From positions 95,060-159,059 of the forward strand of contig NZ_ATYV01000009.1 of the NCBI RefSeq assembly GCF_000427865.1: a DNA stretch of 64,000 nt. The letters run 5' to 3'. Below, piece after piece: positions 1-9,738 of the stretch (the first letter of the stretch is position 1; the number at the start of each line of letters is the position of its first letter). Both the position numbers and the translations under genes were made by a program. The stretch is from Corynebacterium sputi DSM 45148 (GTDB lineage Bacteria > Actinomycetota > Actinomycetes > Mycobacteriales > Mycobacteriaceae). Below the pieces are notes generated by a model. The model was not told the DNA's origin, did not search any database, and saw only the letters and a list, made by a program, of their open reading frames with translations.

Positions 1-790
1 CGAGGCCCCACTGCGAAGCGGGGAAGCCCAGGCGCAGGGAACCCAGGTGTGCTTCGTCAGCCTCGGTCAGCTCACGGCCACCAGCGGTCTGGTGCGCGAT
101 GAACTGGTCGTAAAGATTGACTGGCTCGACGTCCATCTCGTAGACGTAGACGGTCTCGCCGTCCACGGTCTCCTCGCGGATGTAGTCGATCGGCTGTTCC
201 TTCATGGCGACGACGTCGTAGTACGGGTAAGACTTCTTCTCCGCGCCCATCGGGAAGGTGTACTGAATGCCCGGACGGGTGAACGGGTTCAGGACGTTCG
301 AGTCACTCTCGTTGTAGTCGTAGAACTGGATCGTGGACGTCGGCTCATCGATCGGGAACTGCGTGAAACGATCGAGCGTGATGCGGTCGACAGTCGCGTT
401 GATCAGGTTCGCAGGCTCTTCCTTGTCATTACGCAGGATGGAGGTTCCGACCTCAAAGGTGACTACTTCGGCATCTGCTGGGTCCTGCATGCGGACGTGG
501 CGGACAGAGCGCAGCTCTGCCTCGGTGTTGATGAAGCAGTGAACCGGAAGCGAAGCATCCCCTTCGGCATTGCACCGCTCGTCGTCAGCGGCATTTGGGA
601 CCGGCTCATTCTGGGCAACCTGGTTGGAGTCCAGGATCGCGCCTGACCGAAGCTCGGTGGACGTGGTGTTGACAGTGTCGAGCGGGAGCGAACGCAGCTT
701 CGGAACCAACATGGTTGGCAGGAGAACGGCGATGACGATGAGAGCTGCGCCCACCGCAATGGCAATGTAGGACAGTGTTCTTCTGGCCAT
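1..790 (-). CDS. DUF3068 (PorA-family) membrane protein, 3' end outside window
   Basis: The protein starts with MARRTLSYIAIAVGAALIV, a basic tip followed by one hydrophobic segment, which suggests an N-terminal signal anchor. A long exported domain follows with two close cysteines (near residues 74 and 87) and the stretch ITLDRFTQFPIDEPTSTIQF. This pattern fits the actinobacterial DUF3068/porin PorA family, which is an envelope family with no settled enzymatic role. About 263 codons are visible and no stop is reached before the window edge. The gene diverges from the acyltransferase at 977, with an AT-rich shared promoter region between them. Family assignment rests on recognised sequence pattern; function is unknown. 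Confidence 0.75.
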   Translation of the reverse strand, partial: MARRTLSYIAIAVGAALIVIAVLLPTMLVPKLRSLPLDTVNTTSTELRSGAILDSNQVAQNEPVPNAADDERCNAEGDASLPVHCFINTEAELRSVRHVRMQDPADAEVVTFEVGTSILRNDKEEPANLINATVDRITLDRFTQFPIDEPTSTIQFYDYNESDSNVLNPFTRPGIQYTFPMGAEKKSYPYYDVVAMKEQPIDYIREETVDGETVYVYEMDVEPVNLYDQFIAHQTAGGRELTEADEAHLGSLRLGFPASQWGL

Positions 791-976
791 TTGTTGTGTT
801 GATCCTTCCGGGGGGGGGATGGCCCAGGCTGAGCCAGGATAGGTTTCGGTGAGAAATCTATCAGCGTCCAACGGGGCAGTTCTTAGTTTTCCATTAATCT
901 ACAAAGTTTTCTTAGACTACTTAGCGTCGGACCCAGGAAGAGCCTGGAACCCGTCCGGGCGCGCAGGAGGTAACTC
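791..976. promoter_or_regulatory. Divergent promoter region
   Basis: This gap separates the leftward DUF3068 gene from the rightward acyltransferase. Its middle (about 870-925) is clearly richer in A and T than the flanking genes. An AGGAGG-type ribosome binding site lies just before the acyltransferase ATG at 977. A run of nine G residues occurs near 811. No convincing operator palindrome was seen. Confidence 0.4.
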
Positions 977-2194
977 ATGGCGGAACCGGCCTTCAAGCCA
1001 GGCTTTTTGCCCTCGTTGGAGGGGCTGCGAGCGGTTGCGGCGATCGGCATTATCGGAACGCACGTCGCTTTTCAGACAGCGCACGACACCGGCGCGTTGT
1101 GGGAACGGGTCCTCGGCCGGTTCGACTTCTTCGTCGCAGTGTTTTTCGCCCTCTCAGGGTTTTTGCTCTGGCGCTCCCATCGCGCTGGCGGCTTTGGAGG
1201 GCAGCCCCCTCAGATACTTCCCGACGGCTCCCGCGCCCGCGGCACCTGGGCCACTTACTACCGCAAACGTGCTGCCCGAATCCTGCCTGCCTACTGGGTA
1301 TTGGTTGTGGTGGTGCTGTTGGTGTTCCCGGTGGCAGCCGGTGCCGGATGGACGGCGTGGCTCACCAACCTGACCCTGACTCAGGTCTACTTCTCGAACT
1401 CTTTGCACGGTGGCTTAACTCACCTGTGGTCCTTGTCGGTTGAGGTTGCCTTCTATGTGGCCCTGCCGCTGTTCGTGATCCTGCTACGGCGCACCGATCC
1501 GCTGCGGCACCAGGGCCGGCGAATCCTGGTGATCTCTGCTCTGGCGGTGGCCAGTTTTGCATGGGTGTGGCTTCCGCTGCCGTACCCGGATGGAGTGAAC
1601 TCGCACATCCAGCCAGCGGCATTTTTCTCCTGGTTCGCGGTGGGGCTAATCCTCGCGGAGCTCGAGTCCCTGGCGGGCAATCCCAATCCTGCGGCGAGAC
1701 GTCGACTCGAGATGATTCAGCAATGGGCCAGGTTCCGCTGGTTGTGGCTGCTGGTTGCCGTTGGCGCACTGGTCGTCGCGGCTCTGCTCGGGCCTCCGGG
1801 CCTGGTGGAGATGAGCAACTGGGAGTTCCTTCGTCGGCAGTGGTGCGGGCTCGTTTTCGGTGCCGCCTTGATCGGACCGTGGGCGCTGGCCCCGGAGTCG
1901 CAGATCCTCACCACACCGGTGATGCAGGCCCTGGGCCGCTGGTCCTACGGCATTTTCCTGTGGCACATGGCGCTGCTGTCGGTGGCGTTCCCGCTGCTGG
2001 GTATCCCCATTTTCGATGGTCACATCATTGCGGTGACCCTCGTGACGCTGGCTTTGACGATTCCGATCGCTGCTGCCTCTTACGCCTTCGTGGAGGAGCC
2101 AGCCCGGCGGTGGCTCGGCCGCCATTGGGCGGCACCGACCAAGACCAGGGACGTCACGCAGAGAAGCTGGAGTGACCAGCCAGCATCGAAGTAA
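977..2194 (+). CDS. Acyltransferase 3 family integral membrane protein
   Basis: A 405-residue polytopic membrane protein. It begins with the family signature FLPSLEGLRAVAAIGIIGTH (residues about 10-29), where the Arg and His are the conserved residues of acyltransferase-3 (OafA/YrhL-like) enzymes. About ten hydrophobic segments follow, with SVEVAFYVALPL near residue 155 and FLWHMALL near residue 325, both typical of the family. Such enzymes transfer acetyl or other acyl groups to cell-surface glycans or lipids. The start has a good AGGAGG site. The 3' end overlaps the convergent aftD gene by 115 bp. The substrate is not predictable, though nearby envelope genes suggest a cell-wall glycan or mycolate-related target. 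Confidence 0.85.
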   Translation: MAEPAFKPGFLPSLEGLRAVAAIGIIGTHVAFQTAHDTGALWERVLGRFDFFVAVFFALSGFLLWRSHRAGGFGGQPPQILPDGSRARGTWATYYRKRAARILPAYWVLVVVVLLVFPVAAGAGWTAWLTNLTLTQVYFSNSLHGGLTHLWSLSVEVAFYVALPLFVILLRRTDPLRHQGRRILVISALAVASFAWVWLPLPYPDGVNSHIQPAAFFSWFAVGLILAELESLAGNPNPAARRRLEMIQQWARFRWLWLLVAVGALVVAALLGPPGLVEMSNWEFLRRQWCGLVFGAALIGPWALAPESQILTTPVMQALGRWSYGIFLWHMALLSVAFPLLGIPIFDGHIIAVTLVTLALTIPIAAASYAFVEEPARRWLGRHWAAPTKTRDVTQRSWSDQPASK

Positions 2195-5100
2195 CCATTG
2201 GCAGGCCACGGAGTGTGCGACAGCAGCACTCCGGCCAGAGTCAGCACCGCTGCGGCAAGTGAGCCGAGGACGGTGGGACGTTCCAGAGCACGGGCAGCCT
2301 TGCTCCACGGTGCATGCGGTATCGCCCGGCCAAGCGCCGGCAGCCCCATTCCGACCAAGGCGGTGAGCGCTCCAACGAGGAGTCCCTGCCAGCCAGCGAC
2401 GAGTCCGACGGTTGCGGTAGCGGTGGCTACTGCCGTCCAACGAGGTAAGTCGGGGGCGATGGGGGCGTCGTGAAGCGTGATTGTTTCGTCTGGGTCCTCG
2501 ACTCGGCGCCACAGCACCAGCGCGATTGCAGCAACAATCGCTGCAAGCACTCCACCGCCGATGATGCCGGTGCGCCAGGTGGACTCGGCCGGGAACGTCA
2601 CCTCGTACTGGCCTGAGGCACCCGGCGGGACGATCCAGCCCTGCTGCCATCCGTTGACGGTGACTGGTTCCAGCGCCTCGCCTCCGAGCGTCGCGCGCAG
2701 ACCCGAGTTGACCGAGGTGGCGTCCCAAATGATGCGGGTGGAGTCGGTGGCGTCGACCCCATCCCCAAGAAGAGCAGCGTCCTGCTCCGCAGCGGAGGGC
2801 GCGGTGAAGTCTGCGCCGGTCAGCGCCACCCAGCGGGCATCGGACTGCACGATATGGGGGCCTGCTGCAAGCTCGAACTCCTCGCCACAGGCGACGTCCT
2901 CACCGCCGAGGGTGGTCCAAGAATCTTCCAAGCCACTGCGGCAGGTGTCGGTGTCGAGGGTGACCATGATGCCGTCGCGGTCCTCCGGGACAGTGATCAT
3001 GCGCTGCATGGTCCCCTCGGAGATCTCTTGGCCCAGCACCCACCGCTGGACGTCCGAAGACGCATCCGGCACTGCGGGGATACGTGCTGGGGTTACGTCC
3101 GTGCCATCGGAGCTCCATGCGGAGATCTCCGACAATGCGAAGCCCAATCGGGCATCGGTCGCGGTGATGCGCACTGTCGAGGTCTCCCCGGCAGGAAGTG
3201 CCACAGACGTCGGATCGCCAGGGGAGAGTTGCACCGTCGTGGACCCAGCATCGGTGCGGACACGGACCTCTACCGGGGCTCGAGCGGCCGTGAGAGTGAC
3301 CGTCGCAAGGTTGGTGGGCTCCTCCAGATCGAACTGGACCCACTCGGCCTGGCCGGTACCGCGCGAGGGCTCCCACCAGGTGTTCGGATTGCCGTCGACC
3401 AGGGAATTGACCGACCGGCTCGGTACCGAACCTCCGAAGCTGTATGGATCGGCCGCTGACGAGGACGCCGAGACCGATCCGCGGCCAGCCAATACCGAGG
3501 TCTGCGGGATCCCGTCGACCGGGTAATCCGAGACTAGATTCGACACTCCTGGATCGTCATCGGGGCTGAGAATGCCGGACACCGCGCCGGTGACTTCGCC
3601 GTAGTTGCGACCGCGCAGAGTCGGGGTGTCTGTGACGGTGCCGGCGCCCTCGGTGGCGAGGATGCGGACGGGGGAGGAGCCGTCGACGTCGTCAAGCCGG
3701 GGCAGGACCTCCGGTCCTCCAGAGACCAACGGAATCTCGCTGGTGTCGATGATGCGAGGGGCCAACGCAGCACCGTCTGCGCCACTCTCAGGCGTGACCG
3801 ACCAGATCACGATGCCCTCGCGAGTGCCCTCTCCGAACTCTGCGGCATGCTCAAAGCCTGGCGATGCAGAGAGGGTCCGCTCCAGCTTGCCCAGGTCAGT
3901 CGCTCGGTTAGACGACTTCGCGTCGTACCGCACCAGGATGTGGCCGATGCCCTCTGTGTGCAGAGTCTCCGCCAGCGTGTCGACGGACTCACCCCGCGCC
4001 AGTTCCTCCTGCAGCCCATCAAGTGCGCGGATTGCCTCCGGTGGCACCAGCGGAATGGCATCGCGAACGACCCAGGGCACCTCGGTCAGCGCCTGCAAAG
4101 GTTCATCGCGAGTGAACCCCCACTCTTGATCCGCGAACGGCATCGATGGCTGCAACATGGTGCGCGAATCCGCAGCGTTCTCATTCAGCCAGTCCGCGGC
4201 CTGGTGCCACATGGCCGGCACGGACTCGTACGGGTCCTTCGGTGCGAGACGACCCGACCACGCAGGAGAAGTCGCAGCCACAGCAACAATGAGCAGCAGC
4301 ATCGCTGCCGCACCGCGCGGATACTTCTCCGGATGCATCCAGGCGGTCCACGTCTTGCGGGTACCTCGCCCGATGGACGGCCAGGGCAGTTTCGAGGCGA
4401 TATGCGCGACTCCAAGCAACACCGGGATCCGCAGAACCGGGTCGAACTTGTGGAGGTTGCGTAGTGCGGCGAGGGGGCCGTCGAGAAGCTCTCTCATGTG
4501 CTCCCCGAAGAGCCCGAACGCCGCCGTCCACGCTGCCATCGAAATCAGGCCAATCGCACCGATCAGCCACCACAGGCGGCGCCGAGGCATATCCGCCAGC
4601 GACAGGCCGAGCAGCCCGACCGCGGTGATCAGGATCGTCGCGATGATCAGGACCGGCTCGACTACCAGGGCGTTGCCACCGACGCGTTCCACCGACACAA
4701 ACGGCGCCCACGAGGTGGTCCCGCGGAGCGTCTCGGGCAGGTTCATCCAACGAGTGGTGACACCGGAGGACTCGATGTAATCGGTGAATGGCGGCGCGTA
4801 CCGGCCGAGCAAAAACAACGGCACCAGCCACCACAGGCTCACAACGATCAGCGCCGCGATCCAACCGCAAAGCATCGCCCATGCCTTACGACGTCCCGGT
4901 CCCCACACCCCAGCCCCGACCAAGAGCAGACCAGCCACGACACAGGCAGCGGCGGTACTAGTCGCGTTGACTGCGCCGGTCAGCAGCACCGCCAGAGCAG
5001 ACAACATAACAGCACGGACGCACTGCATCGCGGTGGTGTCCCGGATGCGGCCTAGGACCCGCAGCAGAGGAAGGGCGATCCATGGGGCCATGGCGACGGG

Positions 5101-5610
5101 CCATGCCTCTGAGGAGATCGCTCCCAGGGTCGTGAGGATTCGCGGGCTCAATGCGAACAGCAGAGCTGCGAAGACTCTGCCTGGATGGTTGCCGACGCCA
5201 GCGGCTTCAGCGAGCCGATAGAAACCAGTGAACGCCACCGTCAGCAGCAGTGCCCACCACACCGATTGGACCAGCCACATCGGCGCCAGCCAGTCCGGCA
5301 ACACATCAGCGAGAGCGAAAAATGCACCTTGCGGGAACAGATAACCGTAAGCCTGGTTCTGCAGCTGGCCCAGCGGCAAGATGTCAGACCAGATCTGCAG
5401 TGATCGGGACAGGAATCCGGCGGGATCCTCCGTCAGATCATGTTTGGTATCCGCGACGACCCGACCAGGCGACTGAATGAATGCCAGGATCCACAACAAA
5501 ACCCACCACCGGACAAGCCCCCTGGTGGGGAACCGTCCGGTGGTGGGGGAAATACGTGGTGCGCCGTCCGCACTGGACGCCGGCGCCCCGGCGAGCGCGG
5601 AAGACGACAT
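2080..5610 (-). CDS. aftD: Arabinofuranosyltransferase AftD (DUF3367)
   Basis: A large membrane glycosyltransferase of 1176 residues. The N-terminal half is a GT-C-type multispan region (about residues 30-440) with an acidic WxxD-like loop after the first helix (VADTKHDLTEDP). The middle is extracellular and contains a discoidin-like F5/8 type C module (SLVDGNPNTWWEPSRGTG, about residues 715-800). The last 150 residues carry four or five further membrane helices. In mycobacteria and corynebacteria AftD adds alpha-1,3-branching arabinofuranose residues to arabinogalactan or lipoarabinomannan from decaprenyl-phosphoarabinose. The gene lies 34 bp downstream of the DUF2613 gene and is probably cotranscribed. 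Its last 115 bp overlap the opposite-strand acyltransferase. Confidence 0.88.
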   Translation of the reverse strand: MSSSALAGAPASSADGAPRISPTTGRFPTRGLVRWWVLLWILAFIQSPGRVVADTKHDLTEDPAGFLSRSLQIWSDILPLGQLQNQAYGYLFPQGAFFALADVLPDWLAPMWLVQSVWWALLLTVAFTGFYRLAEAAGVGNHPGRVFAALLFALSPRILTTLGAISSEAWPVAMAPWIALPLLRVLGRIRDTTAMQCVRAVMLSALAVLLTGAVNATSTAAACVVAGLLLVGAGVWGPGRRKAWAMLCGWIAALIVVSLWWLVPLFLLGRYAPPFTDYIESSGVTTRWMNLPETLRGTTSWAPFVSVERVGGNALVVEPVLIIATILITAVGLLGLSLADMPRRRLWWLIGAIGLISMAAWTAAFGLFGEHMRELLDGPLAALRNLHKFDPVLRIPVLLGVAHIASKLPWPSIGRGTRKTWTAWMHPEKYPRGAAAMLLLIVAVAATSPAWSGRLAPKDPYESVPAMWHQAADWLNENAADSRTMLQPSMPFADQEWGFTRDEPLQALTEVPWVVRDAIPLVPPEAIRALDGLQEELARGESVDTLAETLHTEGIGHILVRYDAKSSNRATDLGKLERTLSASPGFEHAAEFGEGTREGIVIWSVTPESGADGAALAPRIIDTSEIPLVSGGPEVLPRLDDVDGSSPVRILATEGAGTVTDTPTLRGRNYGEVTGAVSGILSPDDDPGVSNLVSDYPVDGIPQTSVLAGRGSVSASSSAADPYSFGGSVPSRSVNSLVDGNPNTWWEPSRGTGQAEWVQFDLEEPTNLATVTLTAARAPVEVRVRTDAGSTTVQLSPGDPTSVALPAGETSTVRITATDARLGFALSEISAWSSDGTDVTPARIPAVPDASSDVQRWVLGQEISEGTMQRMITVPEDRDGIMVTLDTDTCRSGLEDSWTTLGGEDVACGEEFELAAGPHIVQSDARWVALTGADFTAPSAAEQDAALLGDGVDATDSTRIIWDATSVNSGLRATLGGEALEPVTVNGWQQGWIVPPGASGQYEVTFPAESTWRTGIIGGGVLAAIVAAIALVLWRRVEDPDETITLHDAPIAPDLPRWTAVATATATVGLVAGWQGLLVGALTALVGMGLPALGRAIPHAPWSKAARALERPTVLGSLAAAVLTLAGVLLSHTPWPANGYFDAGWSLQLLCVTSLVLVGAAQWRPSHRRAGSSTKA

Positions 5611-5644
5611 ACCGGGATGTTAACGGGTACGGATACGGGCGGAC

Positions 5645-5845
5645 CTACCGCTCGCCGTACTCGGGACCGCCCAGCAGGGCCTGCTCCTCGACGACAGTGG
5701 TCGTCTCCGGCAGCTGCGCCTGGAACAGCGCGTTCGTGGCGGTGAACACCAGCGCGCCGCCGAGGAGGGCGCCGACGACGATGCTGGCCAGGGCAGGGCC
5801 TGCCGTTCCGCGGGAAGCGGACGCAGTCTCGGTCTCGTATGCCAT
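5645..5845 (-). CDS. DUF2613 small membrane protein
   Basis: A 66-residue protein with one hydrophobic segment (about residues 17-40, GPALASIVVGALLGGALVF) and a short acidic tail. It matches the DUF2613 pattern found upstream of aftD in corynebacteria. A GAGGAGA ribosome binding site precedes the ATG. It sits directly upstream of aftD on the same strand, so a role as an accessory subunit or stabiliser of the arabinosyltransferase is a reasonable inference. No function is established. Confidence 0.75.
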   Translation of the reverse strand: MAYETETASASRGTAGPALASIVVGALLGGALVFTATNALFQAQLPETTTVVEEQALLGGPEYGER

Positions 5846-6013
5846 TTATTCTCCTCGGTTCAGGCTGTGTAGATCGATAAAAGCAACGAACACGACTCTA
5901 GACCACTGCTCGCCGACGGGGGAATCAATCCCAAAACTTTCGGGGGCGAATGATACTGGCCGGTTCGAGGCTTCTTATAGATGTGATGTGGGGGGGGGAC
6001 TCGATGTACAGGC

Positions 6014-6481
6014 TTAGTGCCGTGCCGGGGGCACGATGAACACCGGCAACCCCGAGTTTCGCAGTACTGCCTCCGCGGTCGACGCGGACAGCAGACTCCG
6101 CAGACCAGAGGAGCCGCGGGTGCCGGTCACGAGCATTCCCGCTCCCAGTTCCTCAGCAGCGTCCACGATGGCGCTCCACACGGCCGTTTCGGATTCGACG
6201 AGATAGGGCTGCGCGGTGATGCCGACTCCGGCGGCGACCTCAACGCCTTCCCGGCAGATCTGGGCGGCATCCGCGTAAGCGGGGTCCGTCTCGTCCTCAT
6301 CGGGGATCCAGTCCGCCTGCGGCATTCCGGCTGCACCGGCCGCGCGGGCGGCCTGGCGGTGGATCGGCTCCCACACGGTGAGGATGTACGAGGTGGTGCA
6401 ACCAAGGAACCGGCCGGCGTGCTCAACGGCGCGCCTGGCCTCCGGGGACCCGTCGTACGCGATCAATACTGACTCGGACAT
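6014..6481 (-). CDS. Universal stress protein (UspA family)
   Basis: A single-domain protein of 155 residues, the usual size for the family. It starts with SVLIAYDGSPEARRAVEHA, the first beta-strand and Asp of the nucleotide-binding fold. It ends with MLVTGTRGSSGLRSLLSAST (about residues 117-136), which contains the G-2X-G-9X-G(S/T) ATP-binding loop. It is therefore likely an ATP-binding Usp rather than the non-binding type. Such proteins are cytosolic and respond to stress or starvation. It stands alone, about 80 bp downstream of the Pip-like gene on the same strand. Confidence 0.87.
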   Translation of the reverse strand: MSESVLIAYDGSPEARRAVEHAGRFLGCTTSYILTVWEPIHRQAARAAGAAGMPQADWIPDEDETDPAYADAAQICREGVEVAAGVGITAQPYLVESETAVWSAIVDAAEELGAGMLVTGTRGSSGLRSLLSASTAEAVLRNSGLPVFIVPPARH

Positions 6482-6562
6482 CGTTGGCCTCCACTGAATC
6501 TTCGCCCCGTCGGCTCGGGGCTGACTGGTCTCGATACTATGCCGCCGCCGCTACCGGCGAGG

Positions 6563-8653
6563 CTAAACGTCCACGGCCGGGTGCAGCCTGGACATCGACC
6601 AGGTGCGGTCCCGGGCCGCCGTCGCCGCACTGATAGCCACTGCGATGGCCAGGAAGAGCAGGACCATGAGTATCGAGCCGAGTAGTCGGGCGTCGTAGGT
6701 TCCGTACATCACCTGTCTGAAGCCGTCGACGGCGTAGGTCATCGGCATAAAGGGATGGATCCATTGCAGCAGCATCGGTTGTGTCTCCGGTGGATACATA
6801 CCGCCGGAAGACACCATCTGAATCATCATGAAGGACAGAGATGTCACACGACCTGGCCCTGGTCCCAGCGCCGCGTGTAGTGCCTGGTTTATCGCCGCGT
6901 ACATCAGACCCACAAGGAGTGCGAACGCGACCACCGCCACGACCGAGTCCGGGCGGAACGGAGTCACTGCCATCGTCACACCGACGATGGCGAGCGCCTG
7001 CAGGAACGAGATTAGGCTGCCCGGCAGCAGGCTGTCGATCGCCGCGCGCAGCGGTCGGACTCCAGCGCCGATCTGGCGCTGCTGCATCGGCTTGAGTACC
7101 AGATAGATCACCAGGCCACCCATGTAGAGAGCCATGGAGAAGAACAGCGGGGCCAGTCCAGCACCGAAGGTGTTGGTGCCTGCGGTGTTCTCCTCATTGA
7201 CCGCCACCGGCCCGCCCATCACCGAGGCGACCTCCTGGCGCTGCATGGGGTCCCACTGGGGGATTGCGGACATGCCGTCGCGCAGGCCGTCGGCTAGCTG
7301 GTTCGCACCATCGGCAAGTTCGACGGAGCCATCGGCTGCTTCACCCAGACCATCGTTGAGCTGGGATGCACCGTCCTGGAGCTGACCGGCACCATCATTG
7401 AGCTGGTTGGCTCCGTCAGCGAGTTCGGACGCGCCAGCAGAGAGCTGGTTGGCGCCTTCATTCAACTGGTTGACGCCGCTGACCAGTTCATCAATCTGGC
7501 TGTCACCGCTGGCCAGTGCATCCACGGTGCCGCGCAGTGGCGCGGCGGGGTTATTGAGCTGGTAGTCCAAGTCCCCGACGGTGGTCCCGACTCCGCGTAG
7601 TTCCGCGAGAAGGTCCGAATTTGGCCCAAGTCCGGTGCTGGCGACCTGGTCAGCCAAACCGTCAATTGCTGCGACGGCTTGCTGGACCGTCGGCTCATTG
7701 ATCCCGCGGAGCTGATCTGCAATCCCGCGGATGTCATCGGCAGTACTTCCCTGCACACCGGAGGCGGTCTCTGCAGCGCCGACGACGCCACTGACCGCAG
7801 TGTTTGCGCCAGCTGCGACTTCACCAGCGGACTCGAGGCTGCCGGACATGGCTTCCGCGCCGTCGCGAAGCTGCTCGAAGGCGCCGGAGGCGTCATTGAC
7901 TGCCGCAGCCAACTCGTCAGTTCCGGCTGCCAGTTCAGATGCGCCAGAGGAGAGTTCTCCGGCGCCGGCGCTCAATTGGCCGGTGCCGTCGTTGAGTTGA
8001 TTGATGCCGTCGAGAAGCTGTCCGGAGCCATCTTGGAGCTGGAACAGTCCGTCGCGGAGTTGTTCGGCACCGTCGGCCAGTTCGTCCGCACCATCTGCGG
8101 CCATGCCGACGCCGAGACCAGCATTGAGCATGCCCACCAGCAATCGGTCCACTGCCTGTGACCCGATGGTGTCGCTGACCGTATTGAGCATCACGCGCAT
8201 GGCGTTCTCACCGATGACGGTGGAGAGGTAGCCATTACGGTCGTTGTAGGTAGCCAGCAGCGTGGCCTGCTTCGGATTGTCGCTGGTGGGAGAGGCAACA
8301 GCCTCGGAGAAGTTCTCTGGTAACTCCACCGAGAAGTAGTACGTGCCGTCGCGGACACCGTCGATAGCTTCTTGCTCTGACACCTCTTGCCAGTTCAGAG
8401 TCCGATCGTCCAACAGACCTGCCGTCACCTGGGACCCGGCGTTGAGCTGTTGGCCTTCCACCACAGTGCCCTGGTCGTTGTTGACCAGTGCCACGGGAAG
8501 TTCACCGAGGTTGCCGAACGGGTTCCAGAAGCTCCAGAGGTACAGCGTGGAGTAGAGCAGCGGCATCAAGGTGATTGACACCAGAGTCGCCTTGCCCATG
8601 TTTGAGCGGGAGAACCGGCGCAACTCGTTGTTGGCCGTCAACGCGGAAATCAC
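6563..8653 (-). CDS. YhgE/Pip-type membrane protein with DG-repeat ectodomain
   Basis: 696 residues. One N-terminal membrane helix (about residues 20-45) precedes a long extracytoplasmic region. At least five helices are packed into the last 220 residues. The ectodomain carries many repeats of the form L-x-D-G-(A/T)-x-Q-L (for example INQLNDGTGQLSAGAGEL), typical of YhgE/Pip (phage-infection protein) and related ABC-2-like exporters. The start codon is GTG, and its first base is the last base of the stop codon of the ATPase gene just upstream (TAGTG), implying translational coupling. The two probably form a transport or envelope complex with the ATPase. The substrate is unknown. Confidence 0.82.
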   Translation of the reverse strand: MISALTANNELRRFSRSNMGKATLVSITLMPLLYSTLYLWSFWNPFGNLGELPVALVNNDQGTVVEGQQLNAGSQVTAGLLDDRTLNWQEVSEQEAIDGVRDGTYYFSVELPENFSEAVASPTSDNPKQATLLATYNDRNGYLSTVIGENAMRVMLNTVSDTIGSQAVDRLLVGMLNAGLGVGMAADGADELADGAEQLRDGLFQLQDGSGQLLDGINQLNDGTGQLSAGAGELSSGASELAAGTDELAAAVNDASGAFEQLRDGAEAMSGSLESAGEVAAGANTAVSGVVGAAETASGVQGSTADDIRGIADQLRGINEPTVQQAVAAIDGLADQVASTGLGPNSDLLAELRGVGTTVGDLDYQLNNPAAPLRGTVDALASGDSQIDELVSGVNQLNEGANQLSAGASELADGANQLNDGAGQLQDGASQLNDGLGEAADGSVELADGANQLADGLRDGMSAIPQWDPMQRQEVASVMGGPVAVNEENTAGTNTFGAGLAPLFFSMALYMGGLVIYLVLKPMQQRQIGAGVRPLRAAIDSLLPGSLISFLQALAIVGVTMAVTPFRPDSVVAVVAFALLVGLMYAAINQALHAALGPGPGRVTSLSFMMIQMVSSGGMYPPETQPMLLQWIHPFMPMTYAVDGFRQVMYGTYDARLLGSILMVLLFLAIAVAISAATAARDRTWSMSRLHPAVDV

Positions 8654-9738
8654 TAGCGGTACTCCTTGACCATCGAGTCGAGCTCGGCATCGTCGATGCC
8701 CCAGTCGAACGGTGTGATGTGCGAAATGTCCGCATCAATCCGGACTTGACGCTGGGGTGGAACAAGCCGGTGCGGCAGCGGGTTCACCGCGTTGATGATC
8801 ACCGGGATGCGGTAGGAGACCTCGACCAGTCGCGACAGCAGCAAGATGCGCTCATCGAGCTCGTGGACCTGCTCCAGATCGTCGACGACAAGCAGCCCGA
8901 TCTCTTCCGTGCTGGCTGGGTGCAGTGCCAGAGCCACACGCAACATCAGGCGATCGATGCCTGGGAGCTGCGAAACGTAGGCGTCCAGCGGCGGAAGCGA
9001 GCGAGTGCCGTAAAAGTCACCGGCGATGTCTTCGAGGTAGCCCTCGTCGACCTTCTTCGTTCGCTTGAGAGGATTGCGAGTCCAGTACAGATGCTCGGTG
9101 AGGACGTTTCTGACCGTGAGGTTCCGGTCAATTTCGTCGATCTGGTCAACGCCAGCAATGGCAACGCGGGGACGGATGTCCTTGCGCTCGGTGTAGCCAA
9201 GGACCATGAGCTGGCCCTCGGTCGACTTCATCCGGCCAGCGATCGTGAGAGCCAGCGCCGTGCGGCCAGAACCACCGTGTCCGGACAACACGGTGATACC
9301 CGCGGCCGGTACGGCTATGTCGATGGGCCCGAAGACGGGCCCTTCAGAGGCAGTCACCCCGAGGCCGCGGGCCAGCACCACGTATTCATCATGGGTGCCG
9401 TCCATCAGACCTTCGGTGGAGGCGGGCTCTTTCTTCTTCCTGCCGAATGACGGCTTGGAGAACCTACCGGTCTTCTTTCCGTCAGCAGCAACAGTGCTGC
9501 CGTCGTCTTTGAAGGGGTTCTCCTGCGGCTCCGCCTCGTCCGGGAAATCCTCGGTGAGGCGGTAGTGCGCCTCAGAGGGATCCGGCCCGACCGGATCGGC
9601 GTCGGGGCGCTCGTGACGGCCCACGGGTGAGGCGCCCGCGTCGTGCGGGTTGGGTCGATCGAAGTTCGTCGTTCGCCCGAACAGTTCCGTGGTCAGGTCG
9701 TTCTCGGCGTCCGCTCCGGACGAGGAGTTTCGTGACAT
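8653..9738 (-). CDS. Atypical ABC-type ATPase partner of the Pip-like protein
   Basis: 361 residues. The first 120 are polar and acidic with no predicted fold. A P-loop ATPase domain follows, with Walker A GHGGSGRTALAL near residue 156 and Walker B-like IGLLVVDDLEQVHE near residue 285. No canonical LSGGQ signature is visible; the expected position reads SQLPGIDRLMLRVALALHP. The gene overlaps the GTG of the downstream membrane protein by one base. By context it powers or regulates that exporter. The degenerate signature makes its catalytic competence uncertain. Confidence 0.7.
   Translation of the reverse strand: MSRNSSSGADAENDLTTELFGRTTNFDRPNPHDAGASPVGRHERPDADPVGPDPSEAHYRLTEDFPDEAEPQENPFKDDGSTVAADGKKTGRFSKPSFGRKKKEPASTEGLMDGTHDEYVVLARGLGVTASEGPVFGPIDIAVPAAGITVLSGHGGSGRTALALTIAGRMKSTEGQLMVLGYTERKDIRPRVAIAGVDQIDEIDRNLTVRNVLTEHLYWTRNPLKRTKKVDEGYLEDIAGDFYGTRSLPPLDAYVSQLPGIDRLMLRVALALHPASTEEIGLLVVDDLEQVHELDERILLLSRLVEVSYRIPVIINAVNPLPHRLVPPQRQVRIDADISHITPFDWGIDDAELDSMVKEYR

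Noticed and set aside
849..1373. 174-codon frame overlapping the acyltransferase start
   Set aside because: It is out of frame with the family signature at 977 and has no ribosome binding site.
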